Assembly (NCBI GenBank): GCA_037957365.1
Contig: JARHVA010000667.1
Location: 746,501-810,500, forward strand
Direction of reading: 5' to 3'
DNA length: 64,000 nt
Source: Torreya grandis
Taxonomy: Eukaryota > Streptophyta > Pinopsida > Cupressales > Taxaceae
The notes beneath the pieces are model-generated. The model did not search any database. It was not told the origin of the DNA and saw only the letters and a program-made list of their open reading frames with translations. Below, piece by piece: positions 10,561-22,807 of the stretch. Each line of letters starts with the position of its first letter. The first letter of the stretch is position 1. The translations under genes were made by a program, and so were the position numbers.

Positions 10561-12599
10561 TACAATTCTGGAATAGATATTTTAGATGTTGCATCCATAA
10601 AAATAATTAAAATATTATATTTTTTTAAAGATTTTCATTAGTCACAATAAGCAAATTAATTTGTTCAAACAATTTCTACCTTAGAAAATAAAAATTAATA
10701 ATAATAACAAAACTATATTTCATTTAAAACTATTTAAAATCTAAAGAATTTAAAAAACTATGGTATTCACAAAATAGAGATGCATTCCAAATTCTTATAA
10801 TAAAGAGCTTTTTGAGTCGAAGAATTATCCCGACATCCATTAAATAAATTATTTTAAAAAAAACACCCAAAATTCAATAAAATATGAAATATAGACAGGT
10901 GCCACGCAAACAGATAGGGTTACATTCACCAATTTATTCCATACGGAAGTTTCTGACATTACGCTCCTATCCAATTGTAAGTCTACTGCGGACTTTAATG
11001 GAATATCATTATATTTTTCTGACATAATGAGAGAGCGTCTTTTTCACTCTTCTTCTTCACTCGCTTTAGGATTGAATGTTTTATTCTGCGATTATTCAGT
11101 ACAAAACACATTCTTCTCTTCAACGTATATCATTATCGAATTTAATTTAGTAGATTTAGTTGTCATTGATAAAATCAAAGCATTTGGTTTTGTCATGTTT
11201 TTTTATTTTTATATTGAATAAATAAATAGTTAAATAAAATTAATTATTAAAAATGAATATTATGTTTTCTAACATTAAACTTAGTATATATCGAGTATTA
11301 AATTTTGAAAATAAAATATTTTCTTTGTATTATATATATATCTTATAAAATTATTTTTTTCATTTATATAAAATTATAAAAATAATTTAAAAGGAGGTTA
11401 AGTACTAAAAGACAAGACTTGAATGCAAATAATATGTGAAGGAGACATAAATATATTAAAAAATACCAAACATGTTTTTAGAGTGTTGCATGCATGTTTT
11501 TACTTTTGTTGTATTGTGAGTAGATAGTTTTCTAGCAATTATATCTATTAGATAGTTAAGGTAGAATACAAAGTGTTTGATGTTATATGTGGGTCCTATG
11601 TTAGTGGATAGTATTAGATTATATTTTACTAATTGTTAAATTCCTAATTTTAGTCATACATTTATAAATTAATAATATGCATTTTAAATTTTTTATTCGC
11701 TGAACAAAAATAAGTTATGTGAAGTGTCGCACATGATGTGCACTTATCTTTTAGTTACATAAATTCATAAATGCATATACACATGTCTATGTTAAAAAAA
11801 TTGTTTTATTTTCTTTAAATTATATTAAACATATCCATTTCAATTAGCAATTATTTTTAAGAGATTTGTTTGCCAATTTTAATGTTGTAATGCTATTTTT
11901 TGTGGTAGTATATTGTAACGTGTCAGTATTTAAATAATTTTTTACTTATAATATTAATATAATTAAAATATTCCATAAAAACATGTAAACGAATATTTTA
12001 TGATTTTTAATGTTAAACTTAGACTTAATAAGATATTATATTTTTTTGAAAAGTTTTGATTAACTAAAATAAAATATATATTTGTTCAACTGATTTTTAA
12101 GGTACCCTGCACGATAGGGATTAATAACAAACAAGCCTCACACGTCACGAATTTTTTTAATAATAAATATTACGACTGCAAATAAGGAGTACACGTGTCT
12201 AAAAAGATAACGTGAAAGAAAAACTCAACTTACCAGTGACCACCTGACAACCAAATTATTGCGCAGCAAAGAGATTCCACTGTCCAGTCAAAAAAAATGA
12301 TGTTACAGAAACAAGAGGACAAAAGCAATGCCTTATGCAACAGAAACATATTGTGTTAATTCTTGTAAGTTGAATTATGAAAAGTTGAAGAGTTGTTAAT
12401 TTTATATAATCTTAATGTGACATCGATAATTTAAGCCTAGTTATTTGATCAATAGCCAATTACAAAGGGTTGAGTTCTTTTAAATCAAGAAAATCATAAT
12501 AGCTTCAAGGCAGTATTAGAGCAATAATGTGAAAAGGGGACAACTAGCTCACAACCCCTCAACAGTCATGAGTTAACCACTACAATCCAAGGAGCGCTT
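10561..12599. other. AT-rich intergenic DNA
   Basis: No coding region is recognised. A palindromic ACACGTGT (G-box core) lies at 12191-12198 in a locally less AT-rich patch (about 12110-12330), which could be an old promoter fragment, but no adjacent gene supports this. Confidence 0.5.
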
Positions 12600-12779
12600 G
12601 AGACGTGCAAAAGGGCAAAGAACAAAAAGTCGGCAAAAAACTATTTTTTGGTAAATATTTGGTTTGATGAAGATTGTAAAATTGTAAAATTGCAAGGAAA
12701 TCTTTGAAAAAACCAGGCAAGGAGAAGATGAGCATTAAGTGATACAAGCATATTATAAAAACAAAAATAACAGAGTTTA

Positions 12780-13778
12780 TGAGCATAAGGCGAGAAGAGT
12801 TAATCTACCTAGGTAAGAATAACCCTAAGCTATTTTGGAAGGAACTTCAACCAAAGAAGAAACAGACAGAGAATAACATCACTGCTAGTTAATGGTTTGA
12901 TTATGCAAAATAGTTGTATGAGCAGGAAATAGAGACTGAGCCTCCTCCCTTGATCAACGTGACATCTAAGCTTTTCACTATACACGAGGTCAAGGTTGGT
13001 ATAGGGAAGTTGGGGGTTCGAAAAGCTAAGGACTTGGTTGAACTTCAAGCAAAATACCTTAATTGGAGAGTGGATATTATTGCACCCCATATTACGAGAA
13101 TTTTCAACAACATTATTCAATATGGCTTCCCTCAAAATTAGATCACTAGCCTATCGATTCCTCTTTTCAAGAGTGGAGACATTAACAATCCTTCCAACCA
13201 TAGAACTATCATGATCAATCCATTTTTTGCAAAGTTATTTGGGAGCATGGTTGAGAGAAGAATCAACAAGTGGGCAGAGAAGAAAGGTAAGAGAGCAAAA
13301 GGGCAAGCAAGGTTTAGGTCTAAGCACTCTACTTTAGATCATGGAGTTACATTGAGACACATCATTGAAAAAAATTGGGATGAAAAGGAAGAGGCTTATT
13401 GTTGTTTTGTTGACTTTAAAAGGGCTTTTGGACACGGTCCCTAGAGATAAGTTATGGTGCAGGATGAAGGAACTTGGCATTAAAAAGCATCTTAGAGCGA
13501 TTGTCCATAGACTCTATGAAGAGGTTCAATTTAAAATTAGAAATTTAGCAAGAAACTCTAAAATTTTTAGGAGAGACATCGGAGTTAAGCAAGGATGCCC
13601 TTTATCACCCACTCTTTTTGGCTTATACATTGACAAACTTGAAGAGTGCTTAAATTTGCAAGGTGGGGATGGTGTTCACCTAGGGGAATATGTGATAAGG
13701 CTCCTTTTATATGTTGATGACCTTATTTTGATTGCTAATTCCCCTCATGGATTGCAAGAGCACCTTGATGCCCTTTAG
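12780..13778 (+). pseudogene. LINE reverse transcriptase domain
   Basis: The RT begins with a stretch ending at the 13141 stop that resembles the N-terminal fingers. It continues through a segment with RFRSKHST and CCFVDFKRAF (RT motif with the first catalytic Asp, about 13395-13425). A frameshift near 13430 leads into the 13365-13778 frame, with GVKQGCPLSPTLF (about 13580-13620) and the catalytic YVDD box at about 13710-13722. The enzyme would nick-prime and copy its own RNA at the insertion site in the nucleus. Stops at 13141 and the frameshift rule out function. Confidence 0.85.
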
Positions 13779-14870
13779 CTTTTTTGCAGAGATGTTGGTA
13801 TACAAGTCAATACCAGCAGGACCAAAATCATGATTTTTTCTAACAAAAGTAAAAAGATCCACCACACATTTCTCTTTTAGGGAAATATTCTTGAAGAGTT
13901 AAATGAATACAAGTACCTTGGATTTGACTTTAATAACAGGTTTAGCTAGGAGACTTGCAGAAAGAAAATAACTTTGGGAGCTTAGAAAACATGGTATGCC
14001 CTTCAAAATAGATGCAGAAAAGCTGAATTATGGGATTGAAAAACCATTCAGACTCTTTTTAGACTATTGGTAAGCCCAGTGATGATTTATGGGTGTGAGC
14101 TTTGGGCTAGCAGCATGTTAGAGTCTAAGCAGAAGCAAATAGAGAGAATCCAAAAGCACATGATCATCAACAAGTTCAGGGTAAAAGTTTGAACTTCATA
14201 TGAGATCTTGTTAGCTGAAACATGGATTGTTTCGATGGAAGCCAATGTGGTGCATCTCTTAAGATATCTCAAAAGAATTGAGCAGCTGGAAATAAGTAGG
14301 TGGCCTAAGGTAGTTTTCAATGAAGTGTCCAGCAAAAGAAAGAAGTCTTGGATGAAGCAAAACAAGTGGATGATCAAGTGGAATATCTATTTGAACGCTT
14401 GTCCTACTGATAACAAAGATATATAAGCTTTTGTCATAAATAAATTTTGCAAGTCTATGTGGGGTGGTATTCTAGGGAGAAAGAGGAATTATTACCTTGA
14501 GGTGTTCAACTCCACATGTGATCATCAACAAAAAGCTTACATTGGGGTGGATATCCCTTAGAGAGCTAAGATTTTGATTGCTCAGCTTAGAACTAATTCC
14601 CATCAACTTTGATGTGAAATGAGAAGGTGGAAAAGGCCTAAAGAAACTTCGAAAGAGAGAGTATGTGAATTCTGTAATGTGGGGGTAGTTGACTCTGAAA
14701 AACACTTTATTTTAGATTGTGACACTTACACGGACATCAGGGCAAAATATGTAGACTTCTTGACAACAACTTCTTGGCACGGTTTGTTTATAGAGGGATA
14801 TTTGGAGAAAGTTGGAGAGCTTGTTCTATCTTTGAATAAAAGAAGAAATACAAGAAAGAAGCAAATATGA
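13779..14870 (+). pseudogene. LINE C-terminal region with Cys/His motif
   Basis: After the RT the frame is broken by TAG/TAA stops at places where Trp or Gln is expected. It contains a YLGFDF-like thumb segment near 13915-13930 and helical lysine-rich stretches (14208-14426). At 14640-14740 a CEFCNVGVVDSEKHFILDC stretch gives a C-x2-C...H...C arrangement like the zinc-binding end of many plant LINE ORF2 proteins. Coding ends at 14870. Confidence 0.65.
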
Positions 14871-14889
14871 TTGGGTTAGTTGTCTCATA

Positions 14890-14937
14890 GGCTATTTATT
14901 TAGCCTCGTGGACATTAAAAAATCTTCTTCTTCTTCT
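14890..14937 (+). other. LINE 3' end: hairpin plus (TTC)n tail
   Basis: GGCTA-TTTATT-TAGCC can form a short stem-loop at 14890-14905, followed within 20 bases by five TTC repeats (14923-14937). A conserved 3' stem-loop next to a short simple repeat is how several LINE clades mark the RNA end recognised by their RT. Confidence 0.6.
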
Positions 14938-14939
14938 AT

Positions 14940-17515
14940 AAAAGCTCCCTCGCTTAATGGGAACTAGTAAGTGGTCTACAATGAGACTGATTCATAATAG
15001 GACAAGTTTACATTTAGTATAACAACTAAAAAATGATTTACCAGCGTGCTTGCAGTATATTTTTCCGTGTGATAAGTTATTGTGGTCTGTTGTGGCATTA
15101 TATTTTTTGAAGAGATAAAACCATTTTTTTGCAGTAACAAGGCCATCGAAATAGTTAAATAGCATCTTGATTTATTGTGGGACGCGTATATTTTTTTAAT
15201 CTTATAATTTTCATGAAATATTATAAATTTAATTATTGAAAGAGTATTAATGTCGACACTTAAATTTAATTTTTATTACTATTAAAATTTCAAATCATTT
15301 TATACGGTTCCAAAAAAATTAATATATGGGTTAAGTATACTACATCATATATGTTTTCATGTAAGTTGTAATATTTTTAAAATGTTAAATTATTATAATT
15401 ATTAATTTAAATTAATTATTATTTTTGTATTTGTATTGTTAATAAAAATACATTTTTTTCATGTTAATTTTTAATAAACAATTGTTTATTTAATATTATT
15501 ATTCAAATGTTAAAAAAACTAATAAAATATAGAATTTATATTTATTGCAGCTTGCTCAAAATATCAACTTATATTTTATAGAGTGTAAAAAAAAGGTCCC
15601 TCTTACATTTCACAACAATGACGTTATAATGCCCTTTTAGTAGCAAGCCGTGTAGGGACTAAATTTGATGGTCTATCATATATGTTTTAGAAAAATGTTA
15701 TTGAATTACTACATTACCTTTTTATTTAATTATATTCATGTATGTTACTATACTTGGCTAAAACAATTTGCATTTCTATATTCCAACTATTATATTCATT
15801 TAATTTATAATCATTCTTTTTTACATTAACTTTATTAAATTATTATGTTGTTTTGTTTAGTTATAACACTCCTTTATATCTAGTAACAAGGATTGCCCTT
15901 GTTAATATACAACCTTTGTTCTACTCACCTAAAACTTAGCTTCCAATATGTCTTAGGTAAACTCAATATAATTAGCATTACAAATTCTATTGTAATTAAC
16001 ACAATTGAAGTAGGGACTAGCCCCGATGCTTGTTAATTATGTTGAGGATTTTTAAAAGTTGAAAAGATTCTTTATATTATTTTATAAATGTTATTAATAT
16101 GATTTGATTCAAAAATATTAAAAATTAAAAATATATATATATATATTAAAAAATTATCATATCAATTTTATTTAATAAATAGAATGATAAATAAATAATT
16201 TTTATTTTTGTCTAAAAATTATGTATTTGAATTAAAAAATTTAAAATTTATATATTAAATAAAAATTCTTATATTTTATTGGTTTGTTGTTAAAATTATT
16301 ATTTCAAATAATTCTTATAGTTATGCCATAATTAAGATTAAAAATTATATCACTAGATGTCTTACATATCTTTATCTTATTTTATATTCTTGTTATATAT
16401 ATTTTTTTATTATTGAAGAATAAATAAGGTGTGTTGCGGTTCTTTTTTCGAAATTTAATAAATTTTAACTCGTAAATGTGTTAACTAAATAGTAGGTTGA
16501 TTAACCATTGATTATTGATATTAAATCAAACGTGTCGACAACATAGTATTCTTCGAAAGAAACAATTCGCTAAGTACACAAAAATTTGGAAACAAATATT
16601 TAACTAAGTATTAGCGAATATCAAACATCTCTTGAAGTTAATTAACGGAAGATTTTAATAACGTTTATGAGCCCAGGAGTGTTTCTTTCAAAAAACCACC
16701 ACTTAAGATAAGTGTTGTCCCCTTAATTTTACATTCCCTTTTTGATGTTGTATATTCTACTATGGATTTTGATAGAAAAAAATATTGTTTTATTAAGTAT
16801 AGCCTCTTCTAACAAGGTGATCAAACTGCCCACTTTCAAGTTATTGGCATGTTTGAATTGAATTTCACTATAAGTCAAGTACTCCATGATGTAGTATTGT
16901 TGTCTCTACCATCCCCAAAGTACGAATTAGGCATGTTTTTTTTTCACACTCTTCTTTAGATGTTTTCCCCTTGTGAATTTTACACCTAAGATGATATGAG
17001 CTAGTCCTTGGATGAGTCATCAATATTTTAATCATGATTGTAAGTGAGATTAAACTCTTTGACAATGTATTCTTTTTTGCATCAAATCACTTTGTCCACA
17101 TGGTTACCTTATTTTTTTCTCACCTACATTTTTATTTCTTCATTGTTGTTTTTTCATGTCAATGCTCCATTTATTCATCCATCTATTGTTTTCAAAGAAA
17201 CTTTTAAGGAACTCACTCAAAAACATTATAGAACGGATGGTGAATCTTACTAGAATGTGATTTGCAGGGATGATGAATCTTATGAAAATGACAATTGTGA
17301 TAATGGAAAAAAACTTAAAAACCTAGAATTTTGTTTAGATGAAAAGATAGATTTTGAAAAATCTTTATAATTTAGTGAAAAAATTGGCATATTTAGTACC
17401 AAGATCTGCAAAAGAAAGAAAAATATCGATAAGATCCCCTGCAAAATCATAGGCTTTTTTTTTTTTGTGTGTGCCTAACAAAACAATGCAAGCCTAGAAA
17501 AATATTAGAGGCCTA
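14940..17515. other. AT-rich intergenic DNA
   Basis: No gene, domain or clear element boundary is seen. Frames at 16868-17065 (minus) and 17044-17253 (plus) are short and lack recognisable motifs. Confidence 0.5.
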
Positions 17516-18030
17516 AAAAATGATCATAGTGCATGAAAAACATCATATGCTTGGAAAAACATCATATGCTTGGAAAAACATCATATGCTTGGAAAAGCAT
17601 CACAAGCCTAGAAAAACATCACAACCTTGGAAATGTATCACATGCTTGGAAAAACATCTCTATTTCAAAAAAAAACATTACAAAACTCAAAAAACATCAT
17701 AAACTTGGAAAAATATCACATGAATGAAAAGGATTCACAAACTTAGAAATACATCACAAATCTAGAAAAGCATTGTGAGCCTATAAAAACATACACAAAC
17801 ATGAAAAAACACCTCCAACATGGAAAAACATCATGAGCTTGTAAAAACATCACATAAATGGAAAATCATCATAGGTCTAAAAAAATTGTTGTAGACTTGA
17901 AAAACCATCACAATCAAAGGAAAGTATCAGAAGCCTAGAAAAGTATCATAGAGATAAAAAAACATTGCATGCCTAGAAACACATCACATGCCTAGAAAAG
18001 CATCATAGGGTTGGAAAAACATTTCAATAT
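17516..18030. repeat. Degenerate minisatellite, period about 20-22 bp
   Basis: Roughly 20-25 units resemble AAAAACATCACAAGCCTAG, with TTGG/CTAG variants. The clearest part is 17530-17720, and units become more divergent toward 18030. Overlapping 60-codon frames in two phases here (repeating K-H-H) are translation of the repeat, not genes. Confidence 0.85.
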
Positions 18031-19083
18031 ACTAAAAGTTCATAAATGTTAAAAAAATATGAAAATTATCACAAACATGTTATATCAGGTGAAATCATGA
18101 AGAATAATTATAAAATTGAGTCATAACAAAAAAAAAAGTTACAAACAATAACATTGTAAATGTTTTGATTTAGATCAATAGATTTTTTGATTCAAATACA
18201 TAAATGTTTGATTTATTTTTTTGTGAAATCATCGATTTATTCGATTGTTTTATACTTGTTGAACAATGTTGAGGTCATAAGATGGAAAAATAGTTAATAG
18301 CAAGTACATATATAAATACATATAATGCATTGTAAGGTTACATATAATTGATTAATATAATTGAATGTCAAAATGCCCCTCTAAATTTTTGGTGATTGTG
18401 ATTGAACAGCCTATAGAATGTTGGAGATCTTGTAGTCACTCAAATTTGGTCTTGAATACTTGATAATGTTAGTTTTGGCTTTATTTCATTTTAAATGACT
18501 TGAGCACTTAATCTTGACTTATTTCACCACCGAATTTAATCCTAAGCACCTATATGGACTTATTCCTTTATAAATTACTATCTTACACCTACATAAATAT
18601 TTTAAATTATTAAAATTCCCTTTAAACATTTTTACAAACATACCAAGACCCAAAATTCACATATTTCCCTTATAGACAAAAATGTCTAATTGCAGAAAAT
18701 AGTGGCAGACTTTATTGTCTCTTACGGGTCGATCTTAATCTTAGCTCTTCTAATGGTCACTTTTTAAATTTGGACCCCTTATTACAATATGGTCCATATT
18801 TTTAGGATAGGTAGCATGAGTTTTTCGCCTTTCGGATCGTTATAAAGGCACACTTAAGTCACTTATTCTACCACTTCATAATTTTCAATACAAAGACACA
18901 CTATTCCACATTGAGAAAAACTTTGTCTATTCTTCCCAATCATGATTCTAATCATTTGAAGTAGTCATCAGTGAAGTCTACATCCCATTTTATCCTAGCC
19001 AAATTAAACCATGATCAAGTATTCAATCCATCTCTAGATGCATTTATATAATCAAAGGAACACAATTACACAAAATATTATAT
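18031..19083. other. Intergenic DNA without recognised features
   Basis: AT-rich and moderately pyrimidine-biased sequence with no coding signal and no repeat matching other parts of the window that I could detect. Confidence 0.5.
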
Positions 19084-19544
19084 TGTTGTAAAATTTTACA
19101 TTTCATAACACACCCAATTTCAATCCTAAAATCAATTGGAGGTGTTTCAAAGATATGAATGGTAAATTTAAAAATAAATATACTGACCCCATAGCTTGAT
19201 GGACAAAACTAGGTGAACCCATTCATAATTATGCTCACACACAAATCTACAGGGGAAATTTTGTATAATGAATTTTTAAGAATTGGTGTGCATCATGTTT
19301 GGTGTTCATTATATTTAGTGTTCTTTCAATTTAGTGCTCATTGGATTCAGGCTTATTCTATTTTATTTGGAACTTGTTCATTAGGCTCTCATTTGACCAT
19401 ATTAGCACCATGGTGAAAGTTAAGGTAAAATCAAACTTCCTAGAAAACTCATATTTTGTATGCTATTATAGAGACCAAACCTGAGAGATGAAATTTGACT
19501 ATAAACACTTGGTATAAAAAATTAATCTCAAGCTTCAAAAATTA

Positions 19545-19855
19545 TAGTTGTAAAAGCAAGTTAGGGAACTTGACAGATACAATTTAGCAAGTTAGGGAAC
19601 CTGGCATATTCAAAAGTAGGTTAGGGAACCTAATAGCTATAAAAGATATATCTAGAACCCAATAGTTGTAAAAGTAGGTTAGGTAACCTGGTAGATGCAA
19701 AAATAGGTCAAGTACCTTGACAGTTACAAAAGCAGGTTAGGGAAATTGATAAATGCAAAAGTAGGTCAAAGAACATGATAGCTATAAAAGAAGGACAGGG
19801 AACCTGATGACTACAAATGCATGTTAGGGAACTTGAAAACTATAAAAGCAAGGTC
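19545..19855. repeat. 29-bp minisatellite inside repeat E, left copy
   Basis: About ten imperfect units resemble GGTTAGGGAACCTGATAG followed by a TACAAAAGTA spacer. The GGGAACCTG core is best conserved. The matching array in the right copy is at 29800-30025. Confidence 0.8.
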
Positions 19856-20292
19856 CAAATTCCTTCTTTTCATAAATTTTTCATTCAAACTCTAATTTGG
19901 CTCCCATTTGATGCATTGGAAATATATTTTGATGATGACCAATTTATATTAAGGAATCAATGTATAAAAACTTCATATTGAATTTAAAAAATCAATGGGG
20001 AGAATTACAATTGTAAAGCAAGTCAAGAAACCCCACATCTGCTCAATAGGGTCTGAGCTCCATATATTCATAAATTTTACATCCAAACTCCATTACAGTT
20101 CCTATTCGATGCATTAGTAAGATATTTGATGGGGAACATTTTATTTCAAGGACTCATGGTCCCAAACCTAATATATTTTCTTTGAGAAATTTCAAGTCCA
20201 AAAGTATGCAAAAGATATAGCTACAAAAATAGGTCAAAAATCTAACACCTATAACAAAGAGTCCAAGTTATCTTTTCTACTCAACAGAACAA

Positions 20293-20405
20293 CATTTTGA
20301 TGATGTCATTTTTGTAACATTTAAGTTTTGCATTTTAGCCATATCACTTTTGTAACTTTTAAGTTGTGCATTTTGAAAATGTCATTTTTACAATTTTCAA
20401 TTGTG
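20293..20405. repeat. Three tandem 38-bp units in repeat E, left copy
   Basis: Units start at 20293, 20331 and 20369. Each has CATTTTG..ATGTCA then TTTTGTAAC and TTAAGTTGTG. The right E copy has the same three-unit array at 30463-30575, so the array predates the duplication. Confidence 0.85.
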
Positions 20406-20482
20406 TTTTTGTTAAGACACTTTTACAACTGCTCAAAATGTCATAAAATGTGGTTATCTCCCATAACCACCACCTTATGAGC

Positions 20483-20490
20483 TATAAATA
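20483..20490 (+). promoter_or_regulatory. TATA box in repeat E
   Basis: GAGCTATAAATAAAACC lies just after the 38-bp units and before a leader-like stretch. This is a plausible LTR promoter for the gag remnant downstream. Confidence 0.45.
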
Positions 20491-20590
20491 AAACCATAGA
20501 ATCATTCAATGGGGTCATAATTTCTTTCTCTTGGTTCATAGGAAAGGGTTGTTGCATCTTTATACCAAGTTGTTTAGTTTCAAGAAATCC

Positions 20591-21720
20591 TATAAATACA
20601 ATACAAATAAGCCAATAAGATGACTAAATTATTTATAGGTTTTTATTATTTCTTATTCATGAAATCTACATTATAATTTATGAATACAGAAATCGATAAA
20701 AAAGTATGTAGTTTCTTGATTAAGTGTAAACCCTTTTGGCTTTGTAAACTTTGTATTGAAAATCTTAGCGGATGGATTTTGTGTTGTATACACATAACCC
20801 AGTTCAAAAGAAGACTGTGAGCTTTTGAGTAATCATTCATATTGTTTTCTATGTGTTGTCATTTACAATGTTGAAAGGAAGATTCTAATCAGGACTGTTT
20901 GATGCCAAATGAAACCATATTTGAAAAGAGGTAATATAAATTTTGTGTTTATTTTTAACTATAAATATGAAGATGTTATTGTAGAACTTTGTGTCTTGAA
21001 TCCCTTTTGATGATGCACTTCATTCGTCTATTTGAAGTATGTCTTTCTTGCCTTTCTAAAAATATAGGCTTCCATTGTTGAACTATCCAACCTATTTTGT
21101 TAAATATGAGTCATCTACATAGTTTTTTGTGTTTATACTATTGATGATCTCATACTTTCTCTTAAATTTCTCTTTATTCGATCTCTATTCTTAATTTTAT
21201 CCTTTCTCCCATTTTTGTTGGTTTTTCTTATTTTCTAGTTAAAACTACTAGAAACCCTAAAATATCCATCACATGAGGAAATTTCCCCTCTCAAACACAG
21301 AACAAAATCATGCTTAAACTTCTAATTTATCTAATGTTGTGAGTTTCATGTTGCATTTAGTTGTACAAGTCACAAAAATAATATAAAAAACAAAGTGACA
21401 AAAAATATTGCCAATAATTTTGAAAACTCTGATAGGGATCGAGGTGCCTTATACACTCAATTTTTCAAACATTTCAAGGAACCTCTTATGGAATGGAGGT
21501 TGGTGACTTTTTTTAAGGAAATTACCTAGTGCCTACATCTTTTTTATTAGAAAAATGGTGTTGGTTCACCCCAACCCTAATGTTCTATGTGTTTGTCCAA
21601 TGGGGAAATTTTTTTGGGTCATTGGCTTTGACCCAATACAATGAGTTACCTTCGAGCTCAAGTAATATATTTCCCAAGTTTTTTAGATAAAATTCTCAAG
21701 ATGCAAATAACTATATCATT
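20591..21720 (+). other. Untranslated leader-like region of element E
   Basis: Pyrimidine-rich non-coding sequence lies between the E promoter and the gag remnant. I could not place a convincing tRNA primer-binding site, so the LTR end is not fixed. Confidence 0.35.
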
Positions 21721-22260
21721 GTTTTCACAATGTCTTATAAAATCTTGAGAGTTATGCATGAAGATGTTTATGTGAGACTTTTTGTTGAAATTCTAACCAA
21801 ACCTATTGTTAAATGGTTATAATGCTTAGAATATGGATGCATTATGAATTGGGACTCCTTGAAGAATAAGTTATTGAATAGATTGAAACTAATTATGGAT
21901 GTATGTGCTTTATTTTATATTTCTTACAAATCCAAAAGAAATAAAAAGAGTAGATGAGAGAAATTGTAACACGGTTCAACAAATTATTAAGAATGATTCC
22001 TCGGGATGATCAACCAAGTCCCAACAATCAAATTTGCATTTTCATTGGTTCTCTTTATATGAAAATTAACTTTATCTTGATGATGAACAAATTGAATGAT
22101 ATAGAAGTTGCACATCAAGAAGTTATTGAAATCTAATATGACATGAGTTTGTTTGGGATGTTGAAAAACAAAGATTCAAAATATGCCACAAATGCCTTAA
22201 GTGAGGGAAAAGCAATGGAAGCTGATATAATCAAGAACCTCAATATTCAAATCAAATATT
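21721..22260 (+). pseudogene. Retrotransposon gag remnant (E type)
   Basis: The frame reads HEDVYVRLFVEILTKPIVKWL, NWDSLKNKLLNRLK, then an open part (21954-22136) with MREIVTRFNKLLRMIPRDD. The pattern of a Trp/leucine-rich helix, the NWDSLKNKF-type motif and the (M)RE..TRFNKLL motif is that of the retrotransposon gag family that packages element RNA. At least two stops (a TAA after VKWL, a TAG before MREIV) break it. This gag differs from the gag of element B at 33258, although the pol downstream (22808 onward) is of the B type. Confidence 0.7.
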
Positions 22261-22354
22261 CCAAAAGCAAATCCTTGATTAAATATGTCTAAACTTCAAT
22301 AAAGAAATTGAGAAATTTCTTCCTACCATACATGATTGTTTCAGTTTCACAATC

Positions 22355-22642
22355 ATGGAAGAAAGTGAATTATTAGAAGAACAAATGATTGATCATAAAA
22401 CAAATGAAGAATTCAGCTTCCCTCTTATCAAAAAAAAGATGGTTCTATTTGTTTCACAACATAGCGTAAACCTCACAATCTTGGGAGAAAAAGAGTTATC
22501 TAAGGATCAACTAATTAAACCACTTCAATATAAAGGGACAATAATGCATAGTGTGATCTTTCACTTTCTAAAAGAGATGATAATATTTAACTATTTTTCT
22601 TTAAAGAAGAAGTTCCATTATGTATCAAGACGAAATACTTAG
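22355..22642 (+). pseudogene. Unidentified ORF between gag remnant and archaeal-type RNase H
   Basis: A 95-codon frame starts MEESELLEEQMIDHKTNEEF and is rich in Lys, Ile and Leu. It lies where a protease would be expected but shows no D(T/S)GA motif. It may be the gag-pol linker of E, or DNA on the border where E and A are joined. No similarity to the B protease region (34930-35550) is visible. Confidence 0.3.
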
Positions 22643-22807
22643 TAGTCAAAAGAGAATATTTTATTGGTATTTCCCTTTCATGTTCCAATGAGAATGATTT
22701 TTTTTGAAGATCTAAGTTTGAGGAAAGCAAGCTTACACACTCATCCTGAAGAATTTACAGACTTATTCTTGGATGAGCTATGAGGAGATAACCAATTTTT
22801 CAACCCT

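Larger units (their letters stand above)
12600..14937 (+). mobile_element. 5'-truncated plant LINE (non-LTR retrotransposon)
   Basis: The plus strand carries a non-LTR reverse transcriptase followed by a Cys/His C-terminal motif. It ends with a short hairpin and a (TTC)n tail instead of poly(A). No endonuclease domain is visible upstream, so the copy is probably 5' truncated as is usual for target-primed insertion. Several stops (mostly TAG/TAA) and frame changes make it inactive. The GVKQGCPLSPTLF motif and YVDD box place it clearly among LINEs; the microsatellite-type tail is reminiscent of RTE-like or related clades, which I cannot confirm. Confidence 0.85.
19084..20590 (+). mobile_element. 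Left copy of direct repeat E (probable 5' LTR)
   Basis: From TGTTGTAAAA at 19084 this segment is plainly homologous to 29359-30580. The shared order is a conserved 5' part, a minisatellite of about 29 bp, conserved spacers mentioning ATGCATT and GGGAAC words, and three 38-bp units. After the 38-bp units the left copy continues into a TATA box and a pyrimidine-rich leader. The right copy diverges there, so the 3' edge is uncertain. Two such copies about 10 kb apart in the same orientation, with a gag remnant just inside, are best read as LTRs of one old element. Confidence 0.6.

Noticed and set aside
17520..17727. Two 60-codon ORFs rich in Lys and His
   Set aside because: They are translations of the ~20-bp minisatellite in two phases.
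19545..19855. CRISPR-like spaced repeats
   Set aside because: Units are degenerate and contiguous with no unique spacers, and the context is a plant LTR.
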